Under the pieces are notes generated by a model, which saw only the letters and a program-made list of their open reading frames with translations, was not told the origin of the DNA and searched no databases. From contig CBDFFM010000033.1 in assembly GCA_965246785.1 (NCBI GenBank), positions 28,847-92,846 on the forward strand: a DNA stretch of 64,000 bases. Direction: 5' to 3'. A program made the translations under genes and the position numbers. Positions within the stretch are counted from its first letter, which is position 1, and every line of letters begins with the position of its first letter. Positions 24,484-32,923 of the stretch are shown here, in pieces. The stretch is from UBA1952 sp965246785. Lineage in GTDB: Bacteria > Bacteroidota > Bacteroidia > Chitinophagales > Chitinophagaceae.

Positions 24484-25572
24484 TTAAGCAAGAAAAGGCA
24501 TCTTCACCACCTGCGCCTTTAGCGCCTTGTCGCGCACGATTACGAAAACGTCGGAGCCTTCGTTGGAAAAATCCTTCCGCAGGTACGCCATCCCAATGGC
24601 CTTCGCCAGTGAGGGCGACTGCGTGCCGCTCGTTACATAACCAATATCGTCGCCGGCGGCGTTCTGGATGCGGTATCCGTGACGGGGGATGCCTTTGTCT
24701 ATCATCTCGATGCCCACCAGCTTGCGGGTGATGCCTTCTGTCTTCTGCGCCTCTATGATGGGGCGAGCGGTAAAGTCTTTGGTGAATTTGGTAATCCAGC
24801 CGAGGCCGGCTTCCAGCGGGGAGGTCTCGTCGTCAATGTCATTCCCGTAAAGGGCAAAGCCTTTCTCAAGACGCAGCGTATCGCGGGCGGCAAGGCCTAT
24901 CGGCTTGAGGCCCTGTGGCGTGCCTACGCGGAAGATTTCGTTCCATATCTGCTCCGCATTATCGCCTTTATCCTCAAAATAAATCTCCACGCCGCCGGAG
25001 CCGGTATAGCCGGTGGCGCTCACAATCACATTGTCCACGCCGGCAAATTTTCCGCGGGCGAAGGTGTAGTACTTGAGGTTGGTGATGTCCATCTCCGTTA
25101 ATTCCTGAAGAATTTTGACGGCGTTCGGACCTTGCACGGCGAGGAGTGCCGTGCGCTCAGAAATATCCTGCATCTCCGCCCCACCCGTATTGCGGGCGCT
25201 TATCCAGTTCCAGTCCTTTTCAATATTGGAAGCATTCACCACAAGCATATAGGTCTTGCCCTGCTCAATGCAATAGACCAGCAGGTCGTCCACAATGCCG
25301 CCTGTTTCATTGGGCAGGCAGGAGTATTGGGCCTTGCCGTCCGTCAGCTTGGAGGCGTCATTGCTCGTTACGCGCTGGATGAGGTCAAGGGCGTCCTCGC
25401 CCTTCAGCATAAACTCGCCCATGTGGCTCACGTCAAATACGCCTGCATTGTTACGCACCGTATTGTGCTCCTCATTGATAGAAGAATAGGAGATGGGCAT
25501 GTTGTAGCCGGCAAACTCCGCCATCTTAGCCCCGAGGGCGGCGTGCTTATCGGTAAAGGGCGTACGCTTCAT
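24484..25572 (-). CDS. gcvT: Aminomethyltransferase (glycine cleavage T protein)
   Basis: A 362-residue cytosolic folate enzyme that takes the aminomethyl group from the lipoylated H protein and gives methylene-THF plus ammonia. Motifs: KMAEFAGYNMPISYSSINEE, then NNAGVFDVSHMGEFML (conserved D-x-S-H-M-G), YSCLPNETGGIVDDLLVYC, SATGYTGSGGVEIYFE and LRLEKGFALYGNDIDDETSP, all in the family order. Length is normal. An exact -7 promoter element lies 25 bases upstream; pyrH follows. Confidence 0.97.
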   Translation of the reverse strand: MKRTPFTDKHAALGAKMAEFAGYNMPISYSSINEEHNTVRNNAGVFDVSHMGEFMLKGEDALDLIQRVTSNDASKLTDGKAQYSCLPNETGGIVDDLLVYCIEQGKTYMLVVNASNIEKDWNWISARNTGGAEMQDISERTALLAVQGPNAVKILQELTEMDITNLKYYTFARGKFAGVDNVIVSATGYTGSGGVEIYFEDKGDNAEQIWNEIFRVGTPQGLKPIGLAARDTLRLEKGFALYGNDIDDETSPLEAGLGWITKFTKDFTARPIIEAQKTEGITRKLVGIEMIDKGIPRHGYRIQNAAGDDIGYVTSGTQSPSLAKAIGMAYLRKDFSNEGSDVFVIVRDKALKAQVVKMPFLA

Positions 25573-25597
25573 GGAATAATTTTAGAGGAAGTGGGCG

Positions 25598-25605
25598 CAA
25601 AGATA
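25598..25605 (-). promoter_or_regulatory. -7 promoter element of gcvT-pyrH
   Basis: Minus-strand TATCTTTG matches TAnnTTTG exactly, 25 bases before the gcvT ATG. Confidence 0.6.
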
Positions 25606-25650
25606 ACCTCCGGGCGTTTGGGGTTTGATATGCCTCTCTTTCAAAATGCA

Positions 25651-25749
25651 CAGCGACTTTGTCATTCCCGAAGGGAATCTCAAATATGCTTCATATGGTT
25701 GCCGCGAGATGAGATTCCCTTCGGGAATGACAAAGATTGGGCGAGCAGC
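25651..25749. repeat. Palindromic intergenic element (TCATTCCCGAAGGGAATC family), copy 1
   Basis: The left part, cagcgactttgtcattcccg then aagggaatct, is mirrored by agattcccttcgggaatgac then aaag. The unit ends ttgggcgagcagc. Each arm is itself a small hairpin (ttcccGAAgggaa). The same unit, with the same flanking words cagcgacttt and gggcgagcag, occurs at 38342-38428. Confidence 0.8.
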
Positions 25750-25789
25750 TAAGGTGCCGACCTCATTTTCTACACACAACATTTAACCC

Positions 25790-26995
25790 ATGTACCAATC
25801 AGCAATACCTGTTACCCATTCCACATTCCGAAATCCGAAATCCGAAATTCGATTTCCTTCTTTCCTGATAGGCGGCTTTGAATGCGCCGACCACATCAAC
25901 CGCTCCGGCGTGCGCGTCAATTTATTAAGCGATACCCACCACGATACTCACGTGGCAGAAGATTACGCTGCGCTGAAAGCCATCGGCATCCTTACCGTCC
26001 GCGAAGGCATCCGCTGGGGCTTCGTGGAGCGCGCGCCGTACGACTATGATTTTGAGGAAGTCAGGAACCGCATCCGCGCCGGCCTCAAAGCCGGCGTCAC
26101 CCAATGCTGGGACATGTGCCACTTCGGCTACCCGGATGATATGATGCCCACGCACCCGCTCTTCCCCGCGCGCTTTGCTGCGCTGTGCCAGGCCTTCGTA
26201 CAAGTGTTCCGGCAAGAGGCCGGGCCGGGCGCGCCGCTCATCATCACCCCCATCAACGAGATTTCCTTCCTCGCCTGGCACAGCGGCGATGTGCGGGGCA
26301 CCGTTCCCTTCCTCACCGGCAGTGGGTGGGATATCAAGTATCACCTCTGCAAAGCCGCCATTGCCGGCGTGCGCGCCATGCGCGCCGTTGATAGGAGCGC
26401 CATCATCCTGCATGTAGAGCCACTCATCCGCATACATCCGCACCCGGAGCAGGCAGGCGCAGACGAGGCATTGGTTGAGGAGCTCAACGAGGATCAATTC
26501 CAGGCAATGGACATCATAATGGGGCGTATATGCCCGGAATTGGGCGGCTCACCCGATTACGCCGACATCCTCGGCGTCAATTATTACTACACCAACCAAT
26601 GGGAATGGGGCGGCGCCATCATCCCATGGGGCCCCGGCGACGATGCGCGGCTCGTACCCGTGCATCAGCTCCTTGCAATGGTGGCGGAACGCTATGAGAA
26701 GCCCCTCATCATCTCCGAAACCGGCCACTTCGGCGAGCACCGCCCCAACTGGACGGAGATGATTATGCAGGAAGCCCTGACGGCGCTGGAAGCTGGTATA
26801 GACCTGCGCGGCGCGTGCATCTACCCCGTCACCGACCGGCCCGACTGGGATCATCTGGATAGCTGCATTCCCTGCGGCTTCCTAAGCTATAGGGATGACG
26901 GGAGCCGCTTGCTGCATGAAGAAAGTGTGGAAGCATTGCGCTATTGGGCGGAGCATCCGGCATTGCAGAACACGGAAGCGGGTGTGCCCGCGTAA
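25790..26995 (+). CDS. GH1-like (beta)-glycosidase-family protein, stand-alone
   Basis: A 401-residue TIM-barrel protein resembling family 1 glycosidases. The candidate acid/base Glu is E157 in TPINEISFLAW (T-x-N-E) and the candidate nucleophile is E310 in LIISETGHFGEHRP. The C-terminal Trp region (YPVTDRPDWDHLDS) also fits. Unlike classical GH1 enzymes it is short and has ISETGH in place of I-T-E-N-G. There is no signal peptide, so it is probably cytosolic. It lies 73 bases upstream of a second GH1-like domain fused to an RmlD-type reductase, on the same strand. Substrate unknown; a role in modifying a nucleotide sugar or glycan precursor is an inference from the neighbour. Confidence 0.75.
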   Translation: MYQSAIPVTHSTFRNPKSEIRFPSFLIGGFECADHINRSGVRVNLLSDTHHDTHVAEDYAALKAIGILTVREGIRWGFVERAPYDYDFEEVRNRIRAGLKAGVTQCWDMCHFGYPDDMMPTHPLFPARFAALCQAFVQVFRQEAGPGAPLIITPINEISFLAWHSGDVRGTVPFLTGSGWDIKYHLCKAAIAGVRAMRAVDRSAIILHVEPLIRIHPHPEQAGADEALVEELNEDQFQAMDIIMGRICPELGGSPDYADILGVNYYYTNQWEWGGAIIPWGPGDDARLVPVHQLLAMVAERYEKPLIISETGHFGEHRPNWTEMIMQEALTALEAGIDLRGACIYPVTDRPDWDHLDSCIPCGFLSYRDDGSRLLHEESVEALRYWAEHPALQNTEAGVPA

Positions 26996-27068
26996 TGCGA
27001 ACAGCCCGCAGCGTGGTATAAATTTTACTGCACCGGGGACGCACCAAAGCACGGCGAAAGCCGCTTTC

Positions 27069-29282
27069 ATGACCCCAAATGCGATTACTCATCCTCTACA
27101 AATCTGGGCAGGCCTTGAATGCACGATAAACCGCGTCGGCAATGATTATTACGACCAATTAGAGTACAGCGGCCACTACGGGCGCTGCGAAGACGACATA
27201 GCCGCCATTGCCGCCCTCGGCGTCAAAACCCTGCGCTACCCACTGCTCTGGGAGCGCCACCAGCCAGAGCAAGGCTGGGAAATAGAATGGAGCTTTGCCA
27301 CAAATGCGATGGCTGCGCTGCAAGAGCACGGCATCACACCCATTGCCGGCCTTGTACACCATGGCAGCGGCCCGGCATACGTCAGCTTTTACGACGGCTC
27401 TTTTGAGGAAGGCCTTGCCGCCTACGCCCTTCAGGTGGCGCAGCGCTTTCCCCACATTGAATACTACACGCCGGTCAATGAGCCGGTAACCACCGCCCGC
27501 TTCTGCGGCCTCTACGGCTTCTGGCACCCGCACCGCAGTGCCACGGAAGATTTCTGCCGCATCCTCCTTTCAGAATGCAAAGCCACGGTGCTCGCCATGC
27601 AGGCCATCCGCAGCGTCAACCCATCCGCAAAGCTGGTGCAGACCGAAGACCTTGGCAAAACATATAGTACCCCACTCCTGCAATACCAGGCCGACTGTGA
27701 AAACCGCCGCCGCTGGCTCGGCTTTGAACTCCTCTGTGGCCGCATTACGCCGGAGCACGAAGGTTGGCGCTACCTGACCGAAGCCGGCGTCCACGAAGAC
27801 GAGCTGCGCTTTTTCCTGGAAAATCCCACCCCGCCCGGCATCATGGGCCTTAACTACTACGCTACCTCCGAGCGATACATTGACCAGAGCCTGCGGCACT
27901 ATCCCACCTACACCCACGGCGGCAATGGCATCCACGCCTACGCGGATATAGAGGCGGTGCGCGCACCGGTGCGCGAGAAAACAGGGTTAGACATTTTGCT
28001 GCGCGATGCGTGGAAGCGGTACGGACTGCCCATTGCCATTACGGAAGTCCACCTTCATTGCCACCGCGAGCATCAATGCCGCTGGCTCCACCGCGCGTGG
28101 CAAACGGCCTGCGCGCTGCGCGAAGAAGGCATTGAAATACGCGCCGTTACAGCGTGGGCCGCGCTCGGCTCCTTTGGATGGAGCAGAATGCTGCGCCAGC
28201 CGGGCGGGGAATACGAGAGCGGCCTTTTTGACGTGCGCGGTGGCAAGCCGCGGCCTACCGCATTGGCAAAGCTGGTGCAAACCCTGGCGGCGGGGCAGGA
28301 TTGCACGCACCCGGTATTTGCGAACGCCGGATGGTGGGAACGGCCTGAACGCATTCTTTACCGACGCAATAAGCTGCCATTATCCAACCAAGACAAGATG
28401 CCACACACCGAATCCCGCCCGCTGCTTATTCTCGGCAAGACGGGCACACTTGGCAGCGCCTTTGCCCGCATCTGCGCGGAGCGCGGTATTCATCATGTGC
28501 TGTGGAGTCGACAGGATTTAGACCTGAATGATGAAGCGGCCATCGCGCCCGAGATAGCGGCGCTGGCTCCCTGGGCGGTAGTAAATGCCACCGGCTATGT
28601 GCGCGTGGAAGACGCGGAGCAAGACAGCCACGCCTGCTTCCAGGTGAATTGCGTGGGCGCTGTTCAACTGGCACGTGCCTGCGCTGAAGCGAGTGTTCCG
28701 CTACTCTCTTTTTCCTCAGACCTCGTCTTTGACGGGAAGAAGGGAAGCCCTTACACTGAAAGCGATACGCCCCGACCCTTAAACAATTATGGCCGCAGCA
28801 AGGCGGCGGCTGAGGATGGCATCCTGCATCATCATCCTGGTACGCTGGTGGTGCGCACGAGCGCCTTCTTCGGGCCGTGGGACGCTTACAACTTTGTACA
28901 TGCGGTGCTGCGCGAGCTAAGCGCGGGCCGACCCTTTCGCGCCGCCTCGGATGTAGTGGTGACGCCTACCTATGTGCCCGACTTGGCGCATCTGTGCTTA
29001 GACTTATTGCAGGACGGAGCAAGCGGCATATGGCACATCAGCAATGGCGATGCGGTGAGCTGGGCGGAGCTGGCCTACCGTGTAGCGGAGCGTGTTGGCC
29101 TCCCCGCGCATCTGGTGGAACCACTGCCTCAGGCTGAGTTGGGCGGGCAGGCCCGGCAGCCGCTGAATGCGGCATTGCGCAGCGAGCGGGGGATTACGCT
29201 GCCTTCGCTGGAGCATGCTTTAGACCGCTTCTTCGCGGCGCAGGAGCATTGGCAGCCGGAGTGGGTGCTTGCAACTGTATAA
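27069..29282 (+). CDS. Fusion of a GH1-like glycosidase domain and an RmlD-type sugar-nucleotide reductase domain
   Basis: A 737-residue protein in two parts. Residues 1 to about 430 form a GH1-like barrel with candidate acid/base E138 (YYTPVNEPVTTARF) and nucleophile E326 (IAITEVHLHC), the Glu being followed by Val-His, not Asn-Gly. From residue 444 an internal Met begins MPHTESRPLLILGKTGTLGS. This part has the NAD(P)-binding G-x-T-G-x-L-G, VVNATGYVRVEDAEQD, the catalytic Y574-x-x-x-K578 (NNYGRSKAAAE) and DLVFDGKKGSPYTE of dTDP-4-dehydrorhamnose reductases. Fused or separate, the pairing links sugar-nucleotide reduction to a glycosidase-fold enzyme. The ATG at 27069 is chosen because an earlier frame extension overlaps the upstream gene and is not family-like. 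Confidence 0.82.
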   Translation: MTPNAITHPLQIWAGLECTINRVGNDYYDQLEYSGHYGRCEDDIAAIAALGVKTLRYPLLWERHQPEQGWEIEWSFATNAMAALQEHGITPIAGLVHHGSGPAYVSFYDGSFEEGLAAYALQVAQRFPHIEYYTPVNEPVTTARFCGLYGFWHPHRSATEDFCRILLSECKATVLAMQAIRSVNPSAKLVQTEDLGKTYSTPLLQYQADCENRRRWLGFELLCGRITPEHEGWRYLTEAGVHEDELRFFLENPTPPGIMGLNYYATSERYIDQSLRHYPTYTHGGNGIHAYADIEAVRAPVREKTGLDILLRDAWKRYGLPIAITEVHLHCHREHQCRWLHRAWQTACALREEGIEIRAVTAWAALGSFGWSRMLRQPGGEYESGLFDVRGGKPRPTALAKLVQTLAAGQDCTHPVFANAGWWERPERILYRRNKLPLSNQDKMPHTESRPLLILGKTGTLGSAFARICAERGIHHVLWSRQDLDLNDEAAIAPEIAALAPWAVVNATGYVRVEDAEQDSHACFQVNCVGAVQLARACAEASVPLLSFSSDLVFDGKKGSPYTESDTPRPLNNYGRSKAAAEDGILHHHPGTLVVRTSAFFGPWDAYNFVHAVLRELSAGRPFRAASDVVVTPTYVPDLAHLCLDLLQDGASGIWHISNGDAVSWAELAYRVAERVGLPAHLVEPLPQAELGGQARQPLNAALRSERGITLPSLEHALDRFFAAQEHWQPEWVLATV

Positions 29283-29380
29283 CGCGCAGCCATTGTCACC
29301 ATTCTCAAAAAAATTGCCCTGCCAAAACCGGCAGAGCAATCCTGATTAAATCTCTTGAATCCCGGAACATCCGGGTCGCC

Positions 29381-30232
29381 TTACATCTCCGCGGGTGCAG
29401 GCGCATCATCATCGCTCTTCTCCTTTTTTCCCATGCTGTGCGACTTATAGTGCATGTCTAAGCCGAAGGTGAGGCATAGGAGATGTGCGGAGTACCCGCG
29501 ATAAGGATGCGTGATGACGCCGCCATTATTCTCTTCATATTCGGTATTGAAGAAGTTACCGGGGTAGTATTGGAGTTTCACCGTGCTGCCAGCCTTGTAG
29601 CTGATACCGGCAAATAGGAAAGGCATGAAGCGTGGCGTTCTGTCTGACATCCAGTCGCTGAACTTAGCCTTGTCATTGCGCTTCACGAATCCCTTCTGGC
29701 GGTAGTTGAACGGCATATCCACGCCGCCGCCGAAGAAGAAGTAATGGCGCTTCTGCAGGTTGCCCACCTTGAAGCCGAGCGGAATACCAAGCGTGTAGAC
29801 ACGGCGCTTAATGGTGGAATCGTCATCGTCTTTATTGCTTGCGCCTATGCGGTCGGTCTTTTCAATAAAGCCAAGATTCTTGATGCCGAGGCCGGTGAAG
29901 ATGCCGAAGTGCTCGTCAAAGTCGTAGTTGAAGTGGTAGCCGATGTTGATGAGCGAGAAGCGAACGGTGGGCAACAACTTCTGGCCTTCGCCGGGCTTCT
30001 GGAAGATGGCGGAGGAGAAGATGGCGCCGTCAAACGAATTGCCGAGATACCAGCGGCGGGTGGGCGACGGCATCTTTGATTCGTCACCGCCCATACTGAA
30101 GTTCATGCTCTTTTTATGCTTGCCGCCATCAGTGGTGGCGGAGTCTGTTTCGTTGCCCTCGGTTTGAGCAAGGGAGGCGGTGGCGAAAAGCGCGCCGCAC
30201 AGCAAAAATGTCAGTGTCTTGAAGGAATGCAT
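29381..30232 (-). CDS. Outer-membrane beta-barrel protein, unknown function
   Basis: A 283-residue protein with signal peptide MHSFKTLTFLLCGALFATAS (cleavage near LAQ). The mature part has a short polar region, then alternating strands of an outer-membrane-protein-type barrel: RRWYLGNSFDGAIFS, FGIFTGLGIKNLGF, GIPLGFKVGNL, FFFGGGVDMPFNYR, FMPFLFAGISY and LLCLTFGLDMHYKS. It ends in an acidic/Pro tail. I recognise no specific family beyond the porin-like barrel shape. A TACTTTTA promoter-like word is upstream; it is convergent with the GH1-RmlD gene. Confidence 0.72.
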   Translation of the reverse strand: MHSFKTLTFLLCGALFATASLAQTEGNETDSATTDGGKHKKSMNFSMGGDESKMPSPTRRWYLGNSFDGAIFSSAIFQKPGEGQKLLPTVRFSLINIGYHFNYDFDEHFGIFTGLGIKNLGFIEKTDRIGASNKDDDDSTIKRRVYTLGIPLGFKVGNLQKRHYFFFGGGVDMPFNYRQKGFVKRNDKAKFSDWMSDRTPRFMPFLFAGISYKAGSTVKLQYYPGNFFNTEYEENNGGVITHPYRGYSAHLLCLTFGLDMHYKSHSMGKKEKSDDDAPAPAEM

Positions 30233-30329
30233 GTCGGTATAAGTGGTAGATGTGGCGTTAAAAGTAGTAAAAGCGGCAACAGGGACGTAATATTAGCCCG
30301 CCCGGGCCAATCGGCATAACGATTGCCGA

Positions 30330-30337
30330 TAAATTTG
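30330..30337 (+). promoter_or_regulatory. -7 promoter element of lon
   Basis: taaatttg matches TAnnTTTG exactly, about 95 bases before the chosen ATG of lon. Confidence 0.5.
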
Positions 30338-30432
30338 CGCCCCTGCCCATCAGGGCAGTTTTGGCTTTTGCCTATCACCAGACATCCTTAACCCCAACGG
30401 TCGCTGAGCGTAGCCAAAGCGTCAGTCCGGGG

Positions 30433-32871
30433 ATGAACGCCGAGAAATACCGAATGATTTATCCCAACCATCACCAGCGCCTGATGAACGACATGCAGGA
30501 AATGGAATTCATGCCCATAGTGCCGCTGGGCGAGGAAGAACTGAATGACGAGGAAAAGGAAGCGCTGCCGGAAGACGTCCCGCTGATTGCCCTGCGCAAT
30601 ACCGTATTGTTCCCAAACGTGGTGTTGCCCATCACAGTGGCGCGGGAAAAGAGCGTCAAAGCTATCCAGAGCGCCCAAAAGGCGAATAAATGGATAGCCG
30701 TTGTGGCGCAGAAAGACGGTAATAACGAAGACCCATCGCCGGAAGATATGTATGCTACCGGCACGCTGGCCAAGATTGTGAAGCAGATTAAGATGCCGGA
30801 CGGCAATACGACCGTCTTCATCATGGGCCGGATGCGGTTTAAGGTGGAATACTTCAGCCAGGTTGACCCATATTATACCGCTCGCATCCGTTTCCTGGAT
30901 GATGACTTCCCGAAGGGCGACCCTGAGTTTGACGCACTCGTTTCCTCCATCAAAGACCATTCGCAGCAGATTGTAGAGCACTCGCCCAATATGCCAAATG
31001 AGGCGGGCATCGTACTGCGCAATATTGAGCAGCATTCCTTTCTGATTCACTTCATCGCTTCCAATCTTAGCTCCAAGACGGTTGATAAGCAGGGCCTGTT
31101 GGAAGAGAACAATGTAAAGGCGCGGGCGGAAAAGCTGCTTCATCTCCTGCAAAGCGAATTGCAGCTCGTGGAACTGAAGGCGGAGATTACAAACAAGGCG
31201 CGCGGCGAGATGGACAAGCAGCAGCGGGAGTATTTTCTGCAGCAGCAGCTCAAAAGCATCCGCGAGGAGTTGGGTGGCGAGCCGAATGAGCGTGAAATCC
31301 GCGACCTGCAGAAGCGCGCCGAGCATGTACAATGGAGCGACAGCGCGAAGGAGCTTTTTCAGAAAAATATTGAGAAGCTGGAGCGCATGCACCCGAGCAC
31401 ACCGGACTACAGCATCGTCTATAACCACCTTGATCTGATGCTGGACTTGCCGTGGGGCACCTACACCACAGACAGCTACGACCTGAAGCGGGCGGAAAAG
31501 ATTCTGGATCACGACCACTTCGGGATGGATCAGATTAAAGACCGCATCCTGGAATACCTCGCGGTGCTGAAGCTGAAGGGTGACCTGAAAAGTCCGATTC
31601 TTTGCTTCGTAGGCCCTCCTGGAATCGGTAAGACATCGTTGGGCCGCTCTATTGCCAATGCGATAGACCGGAAGTACGTGCGCCTTTCCCTCGGAGGCCT
31701 GCACGATGAGAGCGAGCTGCGCGGCCACCGAAAGACTTACATCGGAGCTATGCCAGGCCGCATTATTCAGCAGTTGCGGAAGGTGAAGAGCGCGAATCCG
31801 GTTTTCATCCTGGATGAGGTGGATAAAATTGGCAAGGACTTCCGCGGAGACCCATCTTCGGCATTGCTGGAAATTCTTGACCCGGAGCAGAACTCTACCT
31901 TCTACGATAATTATCTGGAACTGGAGTTTGACCTATCTAAGGTGCTGTTTATCGCCACGGCCAATAGCCTTTCCGACATCCAGCCGGCACTACGCGACCG
32001 GCTGGAGATTATCCAGCTTTCCGGCTACTCTATTGAGGAGAAAGTGGAGATTGCGAAGCGCCACCTTATTCCAAAACAAAAGGAGCTGCATGGACTGGGC
32101 AAAGTGAAGCTCGGCTTCTCGGACAAGGTGCTTCAATTCCTCATTCAGAATTACACCCGAGAAAGCGGTGTGCGCGAGTTAGACCGTCTGTTGGCCTCTG
32201 TGATGCGCAATGTGGCGAAGCAGGTAGCGCTGGAAGAAGCCGTTGCACCGCAAGTGAGCACCGAGCAAGTAATACGTGTGCTGGGCAAGCCGAAATTCAA
32301 CAACGACGTTTATACCAAAGGCCATCCGGCCGGCGTAGCTGTTGGTCTTGCCTGGACATCCGTTGGCGGCGATATCCTGTTTATTGAGGCAGCGCTGCAC
32401 AAGGGCAAGGGCAGCGTACAGCTCACCGGCAACCTTGGTGATGTAATGAAAGAAAGTGCCAACACGGCCCTCTCTTACTTAAAAGCGCACGGCAAGGAAT
32501 GGGGCATCCGCCACGAGCAATTTGAGGAGAACAACGTACACATACACGTGCCGGAAGGCGCCACGCCTAAGGACGGCCCGAGTGCAGGCATCACAATGCT
32601 TACGGCACTGACCTCTGCCTTTACCGGGCGGCGCGTACGGCCTTATGTGGCAATGACCGGCGAGATAACGCTGCGCGGGCAAGTGCTGCCGGTTGGCGGC
32701 ATCAAGGAGAAGATTCTGGCCTCAAAGCGCGCGGGCGTAAAGGAGGTGATTTTATGCGCGCAGAATGAAAAGGATATAGAGGAAATCAACAAGGCATACA
32801 TCAGGGGAATGAAGTTCCATTACGTGAGCGAGATGGATGAGGTGCTGGAGATAGCTTTGATGAAGCGGTAA
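30433..32871 (+). CDS. lon: ATP-dependent protease Lon
   Basis: An 812-residue protease. The N-terminal LAN domain begins VPLIALRNTVLFPNVVLPIT. The coiled-coil region has EMDKQQREYFLQQQLKSIRE, typical of Lon. The AAA+ module has Walker A GPPGIGKTS near residue 395 and RGHRKTYIGAMPGRIIQQL. The C-terminal Ser/Lys protease domain carries S717 in DGPSAGITM and K758 in VGGIKEKIL. It degrades misfolded and regulatory proteins. The start is ambiguous: an in-frame TTG at 30361 is closer to the promoter, but the ATG at 30433, preceded by a GGGG tract, gives a more typical N-terminus. A terminator follows. Confidence 0.97.
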   Translation: MNAEKYRMIYPNHHQRLMNDMQEMEFMPIVPLGEEELNDEEKEALPEDVPLIALRNTVLFPNVVLPITVAREKSVKAIQSAQKANKWIAVVAQKDGNNEDPSPEDMYATGTLAKIVKQIKMPDGNTTVFIMGRMRFKVEYFSQVDPYYTARIRFLDDDFPKGDPEFDALVSSIKDHSQQIVEHSPNMPNEAGIVLRNIEQHSFLIHFIASNLSSKTVDKQGLLEENNVKARAEKLLHLLQSELQLVELKAEITNKARGEMDKQQREYFLQQQLKSIREELGGEPNEREIRDLQKRAEHVQWSDSAKELFQKNIEKLERMHPSTPDYSIVYNHLDLMLDLPWGTYTTDSYDLKRAEKILDHDHFGMDQIKDRILEYLAVLKLKGDLKSPILCFVGPPGIGKTSLGRSIANAIDRKYVRLSLGGLHDESELRGHRKTYIGAMPGRIIQQLRKVKSANPVFILDEVDKIGKDFRGDPSSALLEILDPEQNSTFYDNYLELEFDLSKVLFIATANSLSDIQPALRDRLEIIQLSGYSIEEKVEIAKRHLIPKQKELHGLGKVKLGFSDKVLQFLIQNYTRESGVRELDRLLASVMRNVAKQVALEEAVAPQVSTEQVIRVLGKPKFNNDVYTKGHPAGVAVGLAWTSVGGDILFIEAALHKGKGSVQLTGNLGDVMKESANTALSYLKAHGKEWGIRHEQFEENNVHIHVPEGATPKDGPSAGITMLTALTSAFTGRRVRPYVAMTGEITLRGQVLPVGGIKEKILASKRAGVKEVILCAQNEKDIEEINKAYIRGMKFHYVSEMDEVLEIALMKR

Positions 32872-32883
32872 GCTCAATTCAAG

Positions 32884-32914
32884 AAAAAGCCCCACAGCTG
32901 TGAGGGCTTTTTTA
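32884..32914 (+). terminator. Terminator after lon
   Basis: Arms aaaagccccaca / tgtgagggcttt around a short loop, followed by T residues; also usable by the convergent TPR gene. Confidence 0.85.
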
Positions 32915-32923
32915 AATCTCTGT

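Noticed and set aside
29300..29390. Terminator after the GH1-RmlD gene (ttgccctgccaaaaccggcagagcaa)
   Set aside because: Imperfect stem without a T-run; too weak to call.
30388..31728. 446-codon frame antisense to lon
   Set aside because: Shadow of a certain gene; no recognisable domain.
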